DNA from: JBBQWR01 sp038210495
Lineage (GTDB): Bacteria > Planctomycetota > Planctomycetia > Pirellulales > DATAWG01
DNA: 62,037 nt
Direction of reading: 5' to 3'
Assembly (NCBI GenBank): GCA_038210495.1
Contig: JBBQWR010000035.1
Location: 1-62,037, forward strand
The position numbers and the translations under genes were made by a program. Positions 29,112 through 39,200 of this stretch are shown in pieces; position 1 is the stretch's first letter, and each line of letters begins with the position of its first letter. The notes below the pieces were generated by a model. That model did no database searches and was not told where the DNA came from. It saw nothing but the letters and a program-made list of their open reading frames with translations.

Positions 29112-31136
29112 TCAGACCGGATGGAAACTCTCGAACAAGTTGGCGATCATCGCCAAGAGTTCCGCCGGTTCGACCGGCTTGGGCAGATGGGCCTGATAGC
29201 CAGCTTGAATCGCGCGGATGCGATCTTCGGAACGAGCGAACGCCGTGAGCGCGATGGCCGGCGTTCGCACGCCGCTCTTTCTCGCCGAGCGCATGAATTC
29301 GTAGCCGTCTTGCACGGGCATCCCGATGTCGCTGACGATCACATCCGGATGGAATGTTTCCATCAATCGCCGCGCCTCGGCCGACGAACCGGCGACTTCG
29401 GCGATTGCCCGATTTTCGATCAGGAATCTCCGCACGAGCTCTCGGGCGTCCGGCTCGTCGTCGACGACCAGCACCTTAATGCCCTGGACTTTGAGCGGCT
29501 CGTGCTCGGCGGCCGAGACGGTAGGCTTGGCGACGGGATTAACGGCCGGATCGTAGAATTTGGCGACCCGCAGCGGCAGGCGCACGACGAACGTCGCGCC
29601 CCGGTCTTTGCCGCCGCTTTCGGCGCGGATCGAACCGCCGTGCAGCTCGACGAGGCTCTTGACGATCGATAGCCCCAGGCCGAGACCGCCATATTGGCGC
29701 GTAGTCGAGCCATCTTCTTGGCTGAATCGCTGGAACAGATACGGCAAGAATTCGCTCTCAATTCCCTTGCCGCTGTCGGAGACGGTGATCTCGGCATGCG
29801 AGTTCACGCGTTCGAGGACTATTTGGACTCGCCCCTCCTTGGGTGTGAACTTCACGGCATTGGTGAGCAGATTCCAAAGAACCTGTTGCAGCCGATTGAA
29901 ATCGCCGCTCACGGGCCCGACCATTGGATCGACGATCTTTTCGATTCGGATGCTCTTGGCGTCGATCGCCGGTTTGACGGCATCGAGCGCGGCGTCAACG
30001 ACCGCGCTCAGTTGGACCGTGGTCACTTCGAGCCGGATCTTGCCGGAGATCACGCGACTCATGTCCAGCAAATCGTCGATAAGTTGAGTTTGTGCCCGAA
30101 TATTGCGATCGATGACCGTGACGGCTTCGTCCACCATGGCTTTGTCCATGTGGCCCAGTTTGAGCAACTGCGTCCAGCCGAAGATGGCATTAAGCGGCGT
30201 TCGCAGTTCGTGGCTGAGGGTGGCCAAAAATTCGTCCTTCATGCGGTTCGCGCGCTCGGCTTCGCGGCGAGCGGCCTGCTCGCTCTCTAGCAGATGTTGC
30301 CGCTCGTCGGCCCGGTTGCGCTCGTCGGTCACGTCGGTATTGGTTCCGAACCACAGGCGAATTTTTCCAGCGCTGTCGCGGAACGGTTGTGCCCGGGATA
30401 GGTGCCAGCGAAAGACGCCGTCGTGCCGGCGCAAGGGAAACGTATCTTCCCAAAATTCGCCGGCAGCCAAAGCCTGCTTCCAAGTCTCCATGACCCGGGG
30501 CAATTCCTTGGCGTCGTGACTGCTTTGCCACTGCCAGCCTTCCATCTGCTCGGGGGTCGTGCCGCAGTAGTCGTGCCAGCGCTGGTTGTACCAGAAGATC
30601 CAGCCATCGGGATTGGCCATCCAAGCCAACTGCGGAATCGAGTTGGCCATGGCCTCGAACCGCTCCTGCGTCTGGCGCATCTGGGCTTCGCCGGCGCGGA
30701 TGGCTTCGATTTGATCGCGAATCTGATATTGCCGCTGCCGCCCGCGAAGTGCCGCATGGATCGAACTGACCACCGTCTGCGTTGGCGGCGGCCGTTCTAG
30801 CGAGACGATATTGGTAGCTTCGGTCAACAGGCGTGCTACGGCCGGCAATCGCCGCGCGGCGTATTGCATCAAAAGAATCACCGGGAAGTCCGACCACGTC
30901 GGCTGGTTTTTCAATGCAGCCAGTAGTTGTTCCACCTCGTCGGGCGTGGCGACGGTGTCGGTCAACAACAGCGCGCCGGCGCCGCGCGCGATCTGGGCGA
31001 CACTGTCGGACAACGTTGCGCATCGCTCGCAAGAGATTCGCGATTTATCCAGCACGCTGCAAGTCACTTCGCCGTCGCGGCGCGTGGGCGCCACGAAGAG
31101 CACCCGCATGTCGAGATTCGCGTCGGCGCCCGTCAC
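29112..31136 (-). CDS. Hybrid sensor histidine kinase (PAS, HisKA, HATPase, receiver)
   Basis: 674 residues, no clear membrane helix, so probably cytoplasmic. Residues about 10-130 look like a diverged receiver. A PAS domain follows (about 158-275; IPQLAWMANPDGWIFWYNQRW), then a coiled-coil-like link, HisKA with LSHELRTPLNAI (His309), HATPase_c with WNLLTNAVKF, DSGKGI and GGLGLGLSIVKSLVELHGG, and a C-terminal receiver (KVLVVDDEPDAR; phosphoacceptor Asp603 in VSDIGMP; TAFARSEDR; KPVE). The GTG start overlaps the KaiC-like stop by GTGA (31136-31133); an ATG at 31109 is an alternative. Translational coupling implies a joint pathway with the KaiC-like ATPase. Confidence 0.9.
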   Translation of the reverse strand: MTGADANLDMRVLFVAPTRRDGEVTCSVLDKSRISCERCATLSDSVAQIARGAGALLLTDTVATPDEVEQLLAALKNQPTWSDFPVILLMQYAARRLPAVARLLTEATNIVSLERPPPTQTVVSSIHAALRGRQRQYQIRDQIEAIRAGEAQMRQTQERFEAMANSIPQLAWMANPDGWIFWYNQRWHDYCGTTPEQMEGWQWQSSHDAKELPRVMETWKQALAAGEFWEDTFPLRRHDGVFRWHLSRAQPFRDSAGKIRLWFGTNTDVTDERNRADERQHLLESEQAARREAERANRMKDEFLATLSHELRTPLNAIFGWTQLLKLGHMDKAMVDEAVTVIDRNIRAQTQLIDDLLDMSRVISGKIRLEVTTVQLSAVVDAALDAVKPAIDAKSIRIEKIVDPMVGPVSGDFNRLQQVLWNLLTNAVKFTPKEGRVQIVLERVNSHAEITVSDSGKGIESEFLPYLFQRFSQEDGSTTRQYGGLGLGLSIVKSLVELHGGSIRAESGGKDRGATFVVRLPLRVAKFYDPAVNPVAKPTVSAAEHEPLKVQGIKVLVVDDEPDARELVRRFLIENRAIAEVAGSSAEARRLMETFHPDVIVSDIGMPVQDGYEFMRSARKSGVRTPAIALTAFARSEDRIRAIQAGYQAHLPKPVEPAELLAMIANLFESFHPV

Positions 31137-32629
31137 GGAGTATTCCCCGTAGGCAAGTCCTGCTTGTCGTCTTTCAATTCCGCGGGAACGCCGGTGAGGA
31201 TCCCGCGGAATTGGATCAGCGGAGGGCCGAGGTGTATTCCCTCGTGGTCGAAGCGCAATTCGCGAATGCTCTCCTCATGGGCGCCGCTCCGTTTCTTGAC
31301 GACCGAGATGGCTTTTTTGACCTTGCCGGCATATTCGAAAAACCGCAGCAGCACGACGGAGTCGGCCAGATAGCTCGTATCGACCGGGGCCTGCATGTTT
31401 ACCCCCATCATTCCATGTTGTGCTACGATCATGATCGTCGTCACTCCCTGGCGGCCGAGATAAGTCAGCAACTCGTGCAACTGGGCAATTAAGAAACGCT
31501 CGTCGGGCATGGCCTGCAAATAGCCGTTCAGACTATCGATGACAATCAACCGGGCGTTGTCTACCTCGACGGCCCTCCGCACCTGATGCGTGAATTCGCC
31601 CGGCGAAAGCTCGGCCGGATCGACTTGCCGGATCTTGACCTGCCCAGTTGCCGTGCCCTGTTTCAACATGATGCCCAGCGCGGCCGTTCGGGCCTCGAGG
31701 GTGCCGAGGCTCTCGTCGAACGCGAAGATAACGGCATGGTCCCCGCGAGCGGCCGCCGCGACCGCATATTGAACCGCGATCGTCGATTTGCCGCTGCCCG
31801 CTGGACCCATCAGCAGCGTGCTCGTGCCGCGGTCCGGGCCCCCGCCGAGCAACGCATCGAGCGCCGTCACGCCGCTCTTTATGCTATCCCGCTCGAAATG
31901 CTCGCCATGCTCGGCCGCGATAAGCCGAGGAAACACGTCGAGCCCGCCCTTGCGAATGACGTAGTCGTGGTAACCACCACGAAAGTCCGTACCCCGAAAC
32001 TTAAGAACCTGCATCCGTCGACGAGTGGCGCCAAAGGCAGGAGTTAATTGCTCCAGCGACATCACACCATGAGCGATGCTTCGCAGCTGGAGGTCTTCCG
32101 CGTCCGACGTCTTATCGTCCAGCAAAAAGACGGTACACCCCCGACCGATAAAAAACTGCTTCAGCGCCAAGATTTGCCGGCGATAACGCAGCGCGCTTTG
32201 GGCCAGCAGCCGAAGCTCGGACAGCGAGTCGAAAATCAATCTTGACGGTTTCAATCGCTCGACCGCCTCGATGACGCGGGAAGTCGTCTCCTGAAGTTCG
32301 ACCTCGGACGACGGATACATGGTGAGCTGCGCGTCCCCCTCCAGTTCCGTTTCCGAGGCGACCAGCTCGACGATTTCAATTCCGTCGAGCGACCAGCCGT
32401 GCGACCTGGCGCCCGCGAGCAATTCCTCCTTCGTTTCAGATAACGTGATGTAAACGCATTTCTCGCCGCACCGGACTCCTTCGGCGAGAAACTGAAGAGA
32501 CAGCGTAGTTTTACCGGCGCCGGGATTTCCTTCCACCAGATAGAGACGATGCGGAATCAGCCCACCGTTCAAAACGTCGTCGAGACCTTCGATGCCGGTT
32601 TTGGCCCGGGCATTCCCATCGTCGTGCAT
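31133..32629 (-). CDS. KaiC-like double RecA-domain ATPase
   Basis: 498 residues. Two RecA-type domains as in the circadian-clock protein KaiC: Walker A GNPGAGKTT (Lys40) and GPAGSGKST (Lys282), Walker B RLIFDSLSEL and RLIVIDSLNGYL. The catalytic glutamate pair of KaiC reads SE (about 64-65) in the first domain and DE (306-307) in the second. No kaiA or kaiB is present, so a clock role is not supported; many bacterial KaiC-like proteins act in stress or signalling. It precedes and overlaps the hybrid histidine kinase. A TATGAT at 32747-32742 on the minus strand may be its -10. Confidence 0.88.
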   Translation of the reverse strand: MHDDGNARAKTGIEGLDDVLNGGLIPHRLYLVEGNPGAGKTTLSLQFLAEGVRCGEKCVYITLSETKEELLAGARSHGWSLDGIEIVELVASETELEGDAQLTMYPSSEVELQETTSRVIEAVERLKPSRLIFDSLSELRLLAQSALRYRRQILALKQFFIGRGCTVFLLDDKTSDAEDLQLRSIAHGVMSLEQLTPAFGATRRRMQVLKFRGTDFRGGYHDYVIRKGGLDVFPRLIAAEHGEHFERDSIKSGVTALDALLGGGPDRGTSTLLMGPAGSGKSTIAVQYAVAAAARGDHAVIFAFDESLGTLEARTAALGIMLKQGTATGQVKIRQVDPAELSPGEFTHQVRRAVEVDNARLIVIDSLNGYLQAMPDERFLIAQLHELLTYLGRQGVTTIMIVAQHGMMGVNMQAPVDTSYLADSVVLLRFFEYAGKVKKAISVVKKRSGAHEESIRELRFDHEGIHLGPPLIQFRGILTGVPAELKDDKQDLPTGNTP

Positions 32630-32837
32630 AGCTAGAGAAACTCGCGAAGAGACGATTTAATAGGCGGGCCGAGCTGAATCACAGAGAATCGGAGGTACGC
32701 CTTGACCCATGTGCCAGAATGGCTGCGAATTACATGTCCGCATCATAGTCTAACGGCTGTTCGCGATAAAGTGATTCGCGCCTCGCGAGAATCAGAAGCG
32801 TCCGCGCCCGAAAATTATGCTGGCCTCGACGGAAAAC

Positions 32838-32868
32838 GGAGTGGAGAGCTCTAAATGCTCTCCACTCC
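32838..32868 (-). terminator. Rho-independent-type terminator of the stress-protein gene
   Basis: Perfect 12-bp stem GGAGTGGAGAGC/GCTCTCCACTCC with a 7-base loop. Read on the minus strand it is followed by GTTTTCC. It lies 37 bp beyond the stop at 32906. Confidence 0.75.
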
Positions 32869-32905
32869 GGCCGGATGCTCAACGTGAGGTCGATAGAATG
32901 GCCAA

Positions 32906-33436
32906 CTAACGATCTTTTTTCGAGACGGCCGCTTCGCTCGAGGTAGAGATGTCCTCGGCCTTCGCGTCTTCGAAAATCTTCTTCGCTTTGGCGGTCTCTT
33001 TGCTATCCTCCGAATGCACGGAGATCAGCACGTTGCCCCCCTTGATCTTCCCTTCGTAGCGCTTAGCTTCGAATTCGGGAATGCCCATGCCGATCAGGGC
33101 GCCGGTCAGTCCGCCGACCGTGCCGCCGATTGCGGCGCCGCTGAGGGCCGCCAAAATCGGCCCCGCGGCGATGAAGGGGCCGAGGCCCGGGATAGCCAAG
33201 GCGCCAATACCGGTGAGCCAGCCAAGCGCTCCGCCGAGGACGGCCCCGGTTCCGGCGCCGGTCGCGGCGCCCTCGGGCGCTTTGGTGTTGTGTACGTGTG
33301 CAAAGTCGCGACTACCGGCCTTATCGGGCATCAATACCGAGATGTCGTTCTCGGTGAAACCAGCCGCCTTCAAGCGATCGACGATGGTCTCGGCCTCGGG
33401 CGTGGTCTTCACGATGCAAAAAACTGACGTAGACAT
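32906..33436 (-). CDS. General stress protein 17M/YflT-like protein with a glycine-rich hydrophobic core
   Basis: 176 residues. The N-terminus (TSVFCIVKTTPEAETIVDRLKAAGFTENDISVLMPD) matches the general-stress YflT-type ferredoxin-like domain. A long Gly/Ala-rich hydrophobic middle (about 58-120; GAATGAGTGAVLGGALGWL) could form a membrane-inserting hairpin, as in related glycine-zipper stress proteins. The C-terminus (GGNVLISVHSEDSKETAKAKKIFEDAKAEDI) completes the fold. AAGGA lies seven bases before the ATG. Gene order with the BON lipoprotein behind it suggests an osmotic or envelope stress pair. A strong terminator follows. Confidence 0.8.
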   Translation of the reverse strand: MSTSVFCIVKTTPEAETIVDRLKAAGFTENDISVLMPDKAGSRDFAHVHNTKAPEGAATGAGTGAVLGGALGWLTGIGALAIPGLGPFIAAGPILAALSGAAIGGTVGGLTGALIGMGIPEFEAKRYEGKIKGGNVLISVHSEDSKETAKAKKIFEDAKAEDISTSSEAAVSKKDR

Positions 33437-33504
33437 TCGATGGTTCCTTATGTGAGTAGAGATCGATACGAAATTATTTGACTTGTTTCTACTGAAACTT
33501 CTCG

Positions 33505-34077
33505 CTACCGGCTGCCGGCGACTTCCAACTGATTGTCGACTCTGCCTTCGCCGGCGATGCCAACGGCCGCCTTCTCAATCTGGGTCTTTTCCTCCGCCGA
33601 TTTCACCGGGCCCCGCAGCGTGACCTTGCCGTTTTCGGTGATGATCTTAACGTTCTTAGCGTCGGTCGACATATCCGACCCTACGACGTTCTTGCGGATT
33701 TTGGCCGTGATGTCGATGTCGGATTGATTTTCCCGCTGATCAAATGGCGTCTTCGCGATCGAGTCGCGGTCGCGGACATTCACCCCCGTGTTGTCTCGAT
33801 CCACCGATTTGCCTCGACTGGTCACCTTGACGCGATCGGTAGTTGTTGTATCTCGGTCAACGGTCTTGCCTGGATCGGAAACCCGATCGCGATCGGCCAT
33901 TTTGTCACGATCTGCCATTCGGTCACGGTCGGCCATCTTGTCATGGTCGGCGGCTTTGTCGCGATCCATGTTTGAAGTCGAGGGCCCCGTGGAAGGCGCA
34001 GGGTTGACTGGCTTGGTGTCGTTGCACCCAGCAAGACCAAGCGCGCACAGTGCAGCTAGAAAAATTTTCCTTGTCAT
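33505..34077 (-). CDS. BON-domain lipoprotein
   Basis: 190 residues. The N-terminus ends in the lipobox LAGC (Cys18), so the mature protein is a lipoprotein anchored in a membrane. The next 60 residues are a degenerate six-residue repeat of the MADRDK/R type, encoded by an 18-bp tandem repeat. The C-terminal BON domain (about 120-187; DIDITAKIRKNVVGSDMSTDAKNVKIITENGKVTLRG) probably binds phospholipid. BON lipoproteins such as OsmY/DolP respond to envelope stress. It shares a strand with the downstream stress protein (68-bp gap). Confidence 0.85.
   Translation of the reverse strand: MTRKIFLAALCALGLAGCNDTKPVNPAPSTGPSTSNMDRDKAADHDKMADRDRMADRDKMADRDRVSDPGKTVDRDTTTTDRVKVTSRGKSVDRDNTGVNVRDRDSIAKTPFDQRENQSDIDITAKIRKNVVGSDMSTDAKNVKIITENGKVTLRGPVKSAEEKTQIEKAAVGIAGEGRVDNQLEVAGSR
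33886..33970. repeat. 18-bp tandem repeat in the BON lipoprotein gene
   Basis: Four to five diverged 18-bp units coding for MADRDK/MADRDR. The units change length in steps of six residues, so copy number may vary between strains. Confidence 0.7.
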
Positions 34078-34361
34078 GGAATTCGCCTCATTTCTAAATT
34101 GCCTGGGGAACTAATTGAGAACCAATTATTGGAGGGCCGTGCAATGCAAAGCTTGTACCACCTCGAGAGTGGATGGAGGTGAGCATCGAACGGACCTTGG
34201 CGCGCTAGTTTTGGTTGCGACAAGTACGTCGGCGGGCCGTATTATTACGACCAAACGGCTGTCACTATCGCCGTGATTCTGATTCCGAAGCGAACAAAAT
34301 GCTCAAGATTTTGTCGCACATAGGTGCGGCGGCCTGCCGCGCCATAGTCGTGCTAGCGACT
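34078..34361. other. Gene-free stretch between the BON lipoprotein and the DUF1501 gene
   Basis: No gene, tRNA or other structure is seen here apart from the lipoprotein leader (GAGGCG at about 34083-34088 on the minus strand). Confidence 0.6.
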
Positions 34362-34400
34362 GGGAGAAGGGGACAGTCCCCGGCGGTTTTGCTAGCGGTT
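34362..34400 (-). repeat. 3'-end repeat (GGGGACTGTCCCC family), copy 3
   Basis: Read on the minus strand: GAACCGCTAGCAAAACCGCC then GGGGACTGTCCCCTTCTCC. It lies 24 bp beyond the stop of the DUF1501 gene, oriented with it. Confidence 0.75.
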
Positions 34401-34424
34401 CTTAGCGACGAAAGAAGAATGTCG

Positions 34425-35906
34425 TCAAGCGATGATCGCTTTGACAACTTCGCCCGCGACGTCGGTTAGACGATAGTCGCGGCCGCTGTAGCGATAGGTC
34501 AATCGCTTGTGCTCGAGTCCCATGAGATACAGGATCGTCGCGTGCAGATCGTTGACGCTCACTCGGTCTTGGACAGCTTTGAATCCGATGTCGTCGGTGG
34601 CGCCGTGTGAAACGCCCCCTTTCACGCCGCCGCCGGCGAGCCAAGTGGTGAAGCCGTGCGGGTTGTGATCCCGCCCTGGCTTTTCGCCTTTCTGAGCGAG
34701 CGGCAGGCGGCCGAACTCGCCTCCCCAAATCACGAGCGTCGAATCCAACAGACCACGGCTTTCCAGATCGGCGAGCAAACCGGCGATCGGCCGATCGGTT
34801 TCGGCCGCGAATCCGCTATGGTTGCCGACGATGTCCATGTGGCCATCCCAACTGCGCTGGTTCTCTTCGCCCCCGCTGTAGATCTGCACGAACCGCACGC
34901 CCCGCTCCACCAGCCGCCGAGCGACCAAACACTGCCGGGCGAAATGCTTGCACTTCGGATTGTCCAGGCCGTAGAGCGACTGCATCGCCGGCGTCTCTCG
35001 CTCGACGTCCAGCGCGTCAGGCGCGGCCATCTGCATTCGATAAGCGAGCTCGAACGTTGCGATTCTCGCCGCCAGATCGCTTTCGCCCGGATTCTTCGCG
35101 AGCCGCCGGCGATTCAATCGTGCCAGTAGATCGAGCTGCGCCCGCTGCTCGGAATCGGTCATATCGCCCGGCCGAAGCAGGTCTTCGATCGGCGCCCCTT
35201 GATGCTTGAGCGCCGTCCCTTGATAGATGCCGGGCAGAAAACCGGCGCCCCAGTTTTGGGCATAGCCCTTGGGTAGTCCGCGGCCGAGCGTATCGTACAT
35301 GACGACGAACGCCGGCAGGTCCTGACTCTCGGAGCCGAGGCCGTAGGTGACCCACGAGCCCACGCAGGGGAAGCCCATGCGAGCCATACCCGTGTTGATC
35401 TTGAGCAGCGCCGGCGCGTGATTGTTCGTGTCGGTCCAGCACGAATGGATGAAGGCCATTTTGTCGACATGCTGGGCCATGTGGGGAAACAGGCTGGAGA
35501 CCCAGGCGCCGCTTCGGCCGTGCTGCTTGAACTCGAACGGCGACTTCATCAGCGGGCCAACCTGATCGGCGAAGAAGCCCGTGTTGTTGTCGAAGCCTTT
35601 GAGTTGCTGCCCATCGCGCTTGGCCAGCTCGGGCTTATAGTCCCAGGTATCGACGTGGCTAGGCCCCCCGTTGATGAACAGCCAGATCACCGACTTGGCC
35701 TTCGCCGGAAAATGCGCGGCCCGCGGCGCGAGCGGATTAATGGCCGTGCCGGCGTCGCCCGGGACCGTCGCGCCCAGCAGTTTCACTTCGGCCAACAGCG
35801 CGGCGAGCGCGAGCATCCCGGCGCCGTTACCGGCCCGGCGCAGAAAATCGCGCCGCGTGGCGAACGCATCCGACGGCGTGGCAAAAAGTTTTTGGACGTC
35901 TTGCAT
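34425..35906 (-). CDS. DUF1501 domain-containing protein (Tat-exported)
   Basis: 493 residues. A twin-arginine signal (ATRRDFLRRAGNGAGMLALAALLAEV, about 16-41) directs folded export. The family core starts IWLFINGGPSHVDTWDYKPEL and includes HSCWTDTNNHAPALLKINTG, GHMDIVGNHSGF and WGGEFGRLP, with histidines and aspartates of the alkaline-phosphatase/sulfatase-like fold. DUF1501 proteins are abundant in planctomycetes and almost always accompany a PSD1-type cytochrome gene; here that gene lies 321 bp upstream on the same strand. The substrate of the pair is unknown. Confidence 0.92.
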   Translation of the reverse strand: MQDVQKLFATPSDAFATRRDFLRRAGNGAGMLALAALLAEVKLLGATVPGDAGTAINPLAPRAAHFPAKAKSVIWLFINGGPSHVDTWDYKPELAKRDGQQLKGFDNNTGFFADQVGPLMKSPFEFKQHGRSGAWVSSLFPHMAQHVDKMAFIHSCWTDTNNHAPALLKINTGMARMGFPCVGSWVTYGLGSESQDLPAFVVMYDTLGRGLPKGYAQNWGAGFLPGIYQGTALKHQGAPIEDLLRPGDMTDSEQRAQLDLLARLNRRRLAKNPGESDLAARIATFELAYRMQMAAPDALDVERETPAMQSLYGLDNPKCKHFARQCLVARRLVERGVRFVQIYSGGEENQRSWDGHMDIVGNHSGFAAETDRPIAGLLADLESRGLLDSTLVIWGGEFGRLPLAQKGEKPGRDHNPHGFTTWLAGGGVKGGVSHGATDDIGFKAVQDRVSVNDLHATILYLMGLEHKRLTYRYSGRDYRLTDVAGEVVKAIIA

Positions 35907-35984
35907 AGTGGTCGGCGGAGTCGTTAGTGGAGTTAGTTGAAGATCGGCGCAGAAAAATAGTGGACGATGAGTTGCTCAGCTTAG

Positions 35985-36050
35985 GCAGCATCCCGGTAGG
36001 GATGCCAGACGGTAGCCGGTGGTTAGGCCGCTTCGGCCGACACCACCGGT
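35985..36050 (-). repeat. Two-hairpin intergenic repeat, copy 1
   Basis: Read on the minus strand, arms CCGGTGGT/ACCACCGG enclose GGCC-GAAGC-GGCC, then CGGCTACC, then a second hairpin GCATCCC/GGGATGC (36005-35988). It is inverted relative to the related element at 36166-36225. Confidence 0.7.
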
Positions 36051-36165
36051 TCGTATTGCATAAGACTCTCCTCGACCCCGGCGGAGCGTCGCAGATGCCA
36101 TTAGGTGATATCGCTCCACGACTGCGACCGCTTCAGGGTCGAATCTCGCAATTATGAACGACTAT

Positions 36166-36225
36166 CCGGCGGTGTCGGCCTCATGGCCTCAACACGGGCT
36201 ACCCTCTGCGACCCCTCTCGGGGTC
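36166..36225 (+). repeat. Two-hairpin intergenic repeat, copy 2
   Basis: CGGTGTCGGCC-TCAT-GGCCT, CGGGCTACC, and a second hairpin CGACCCC-TCTC-GGGGTCG at 36208-36225, two bases from the stop of the PSD1 gene. Same architecture as 35985-36050 in the opposite orientation. The rest of 35907-36165 shows no gene. Confidence 0.7.
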
Positions 36226-36227
36226 GA

Positions 36228-39200
36228 TTATTCGACATACACAAACTCATTCAAACACATCAGCGTCTGACAAAAATCCGCCAGCCCCAGCAGCCGCGAG
36301 TCGCGCTTGCCGGCGCGCTGATGGGAACCGATTTGTTGATTGAGAAACGCGAGCGAATCGGCCGCCTCGTCCGCTGTCGGCGCCCGGCCCAGCGCGATTA
36401 AATAACCGGCCGACACTGCGTCTTCCAATGTTGTCTCGGGCTTGGGCGCAATCCGACTCGCGAACGACCGGGCATACTGCCGCACCTGCGGGTTGTTCAT
36501 CAAGTACAAGGCCTGCGGCGCGACGGTCGTCGTGGGCCGGACGCCCATGCTGCCCAACGCGTCGGGAGCGTCGAACACGGTGAGCATCGGGATCAGGGCG
36601 CTGCGCTTGACCGTGAAATAAATGCTCCGCCGCCGGCTCGCCGCATCGAGCGTGCCCGGGCCATATATCGTCGAATCGAGCGAACCGCTCACGACCAGCA
36701 GCGAATCGCGGATCGCCTCGGCCTCGAGCCGCAGCGTGCCGTGCCGCCAGAGCAGATGATTCTCCGGGTCGAGCTTTGCGCTAGCCCCGTTTGGCTCGGC
36801 GCTCTGCTTATAGGCGGCGCTCATCGCGATCATTTTGTGAATCGACTTGAGTCGCCAGCCGCTGCCGATTAATTGACCGGCGAGATAATCGAGCAACTGG
36901 GGATGAGTCGGCGGCTCGCCGCGGGCGCCAAAGTCGCTCGGCGTGGCGACGATGCCTCGGCCAAAGTGAAACTGCCAGAGCCGATTGACGGCCACGCGCG
37001 CGAGCAAATTGCCAGCCCCGTATTGATGATCCGTCATCCACTCGGCGAGCGCCCGGCGACGATACGAAGTCCGCCAGCCGGGCGGCGGCGCCGACTGCCA
37101 ATGCTTTTCCCGATCGGGCGCCGTGTCGAGCACTTGCAAGACGCCAGGGGGAGCGGCGGCCGCTTTTTGATTTACGTCGCCGCGGCGGAGAAAATAAGTC
37201 TCTTTGAAATAATCGTCCCCTTGCGTGTGCAGTCGAATCGGCGCGAGCCCTTCGCTGGCGATCAGTGTTTTTTGAACGGCTGGCTTGGGCGCCTGCTTCG
37301 AATGCGATTCAACGGCGGCGTTGAGGTTCCGCCAATCGGCGTCCCTCGCGCGATACCAAGTGAACAAATTCGCCTGCTGCGCCGCCGTTCGTTTGTCAGC
37401 CGGTATTAACAGGGCTTCAACGACTGGAGCCGGCAGTGCGGCGGTCTGCAATTCCACCGGCGGCGCGGCCGTGCTTACGGAGATTCGCAGCCGGCCAAAA
37501 TTGTGATGATCGTTGCCGTTGAACTGCATTACGACCGTAAGCGTCGCGGGACCATCCGGCGTCAGCGGCGGATCGAGTTCGTAGACGGCCGCGTGGTCCT
37601 TCCCGAACTGCGGATCGACGGCCCAGCCCGAGTGCGCATCGCCGTCGATCGTGGCCTTAATCGGCAGGCCCGGCTGCTCGAACGTCGCGCGGGGATTTCG
37701 CAATCGAATTGCGATCGGCGCTTCGCCCGGCTTTGCATGTTTGGATAAGACCGTCGCGCGGAGGTCGGTGAGATCGAAGTTGCCGTTGGCCGCGCGCCCG
37801 GGCCCGCCGTGTGGCATGGAGGCGTCGGCCAGGGGCTCGATACGCAGGCTGGTGATCCCGGCCAGGCTCGTTTCGGCGGTGAACGTGTACGTGTCGAACT
37901 TGGCGTTCGCGCCCGTCGCCAAATACGAGCCGTCGTCGAGCTTGGTGAATGTTGCGCCGCCGGCCGTTATGAGGCTGGTCGGCTGAAGCACGACCCAGGG
38001 CTCGATCTTCTCGGCCTTCGCGGGCCGCGATTTCTCCCACCCGGCGAGCTTCGCCGGTAACTCGTCGGTTTCGTACTTCTTCAGCGCCGCGACGAGTGGC
38101 TCATGCTGCTTGTCGAATTCTTGCTTCGCTTTACGGTAGCCTTCGGAATCGAGCGGCAGGTCGGTCTCGCTGCGGACGGTGGTCGTGAAATTCGACAGTA
38201 GCCGATAATAATCGCGCTGCGGGATGGGATCGTATTTGTGGTCGTGGCAGCGAGCGCAGCCGATGGTCAGCCCAAGCATGCTCGCGCCCATCGTGGCGAC
38301 CATGTCGTCCATTTCGTCGTAGCGATGTTTCTCGGCTTCGTTCTTGGTGATCTGCGTGCTGTGAACTCCGGCGGCGAGAAAGCCGGTGGCGGCGTTGGCC
38401 AGCGCATTTTCCGGCTCGTATTCGTCGCCGGCCAATTGCCATTTGATGAACGTGTCGTACGGCAGATCGTCGTTGAACGCCCGGATGACGAAGTCGCGAT
38501 ACGGATAAGCCGTCGGGCGATCGGAGTCGTGCTCGAAGCCGTGGCTCTCCGCGAAGCGGGCCAGATCGAGCCACCTCCGAGCCCAGCGTTCGCCAAAATG
38601 CTGGCTGGCCAACAGGCGATCGACGACCTTTTCATAGGCGTCTGGCGAGGAATCTTTTTCGAAGGCGTCGATCTCCTCTGGCGTGGACGGCAGGCCGATC
38701 AGATCGAAATACACGCGGCGAATCAGTTGCCGCTTGCTGGCCGGCGGATTGGGCGCGACGCCGGCAGCCTCCATCTTGGCCAATACAAAATCGTCGATCG
38801 GCGACTGACGCCAGCCGGTGTTCTTGACGACTGGCGGAGCGGCGCTTGCGAGCGGTTGGAACGACCAGAATTTGCGGGCATTGATCGGAACCGTCTTTTC
38901 ATACCACTGCGAGCCGGCGACGTCCGCGTCTTTCAGCGGCCGATCGTACGGCGCCCCTTGGTCAATCCACCGGCCGATCTGATCGATCGCTTCGGCCGAA
39001 AGTTGATCGGCCTCGAACGGCATGTGCGGTTTTTGCGAGTGGGCGACCAGCTTATACAGCAGACTCTCTTGGGCGCTGTTGACCACGACCGCCGCGCCGT
39101 TGTCGCCCCCCTTGAGCAAGCCCGCGCGATCGTTGATGTCCAAACTCGATTCAACCGACTCGCCGCCGTGGCATTTGAAGCACTTGGCCAGCAGCACCGG

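Noticed and set aside
31133..32629. Circadian clock locus
   Set aside because: No kaiA or kaiB is near and the glutamate pairs differ from KaiC; a KaiC-like ATPase is the safer call.
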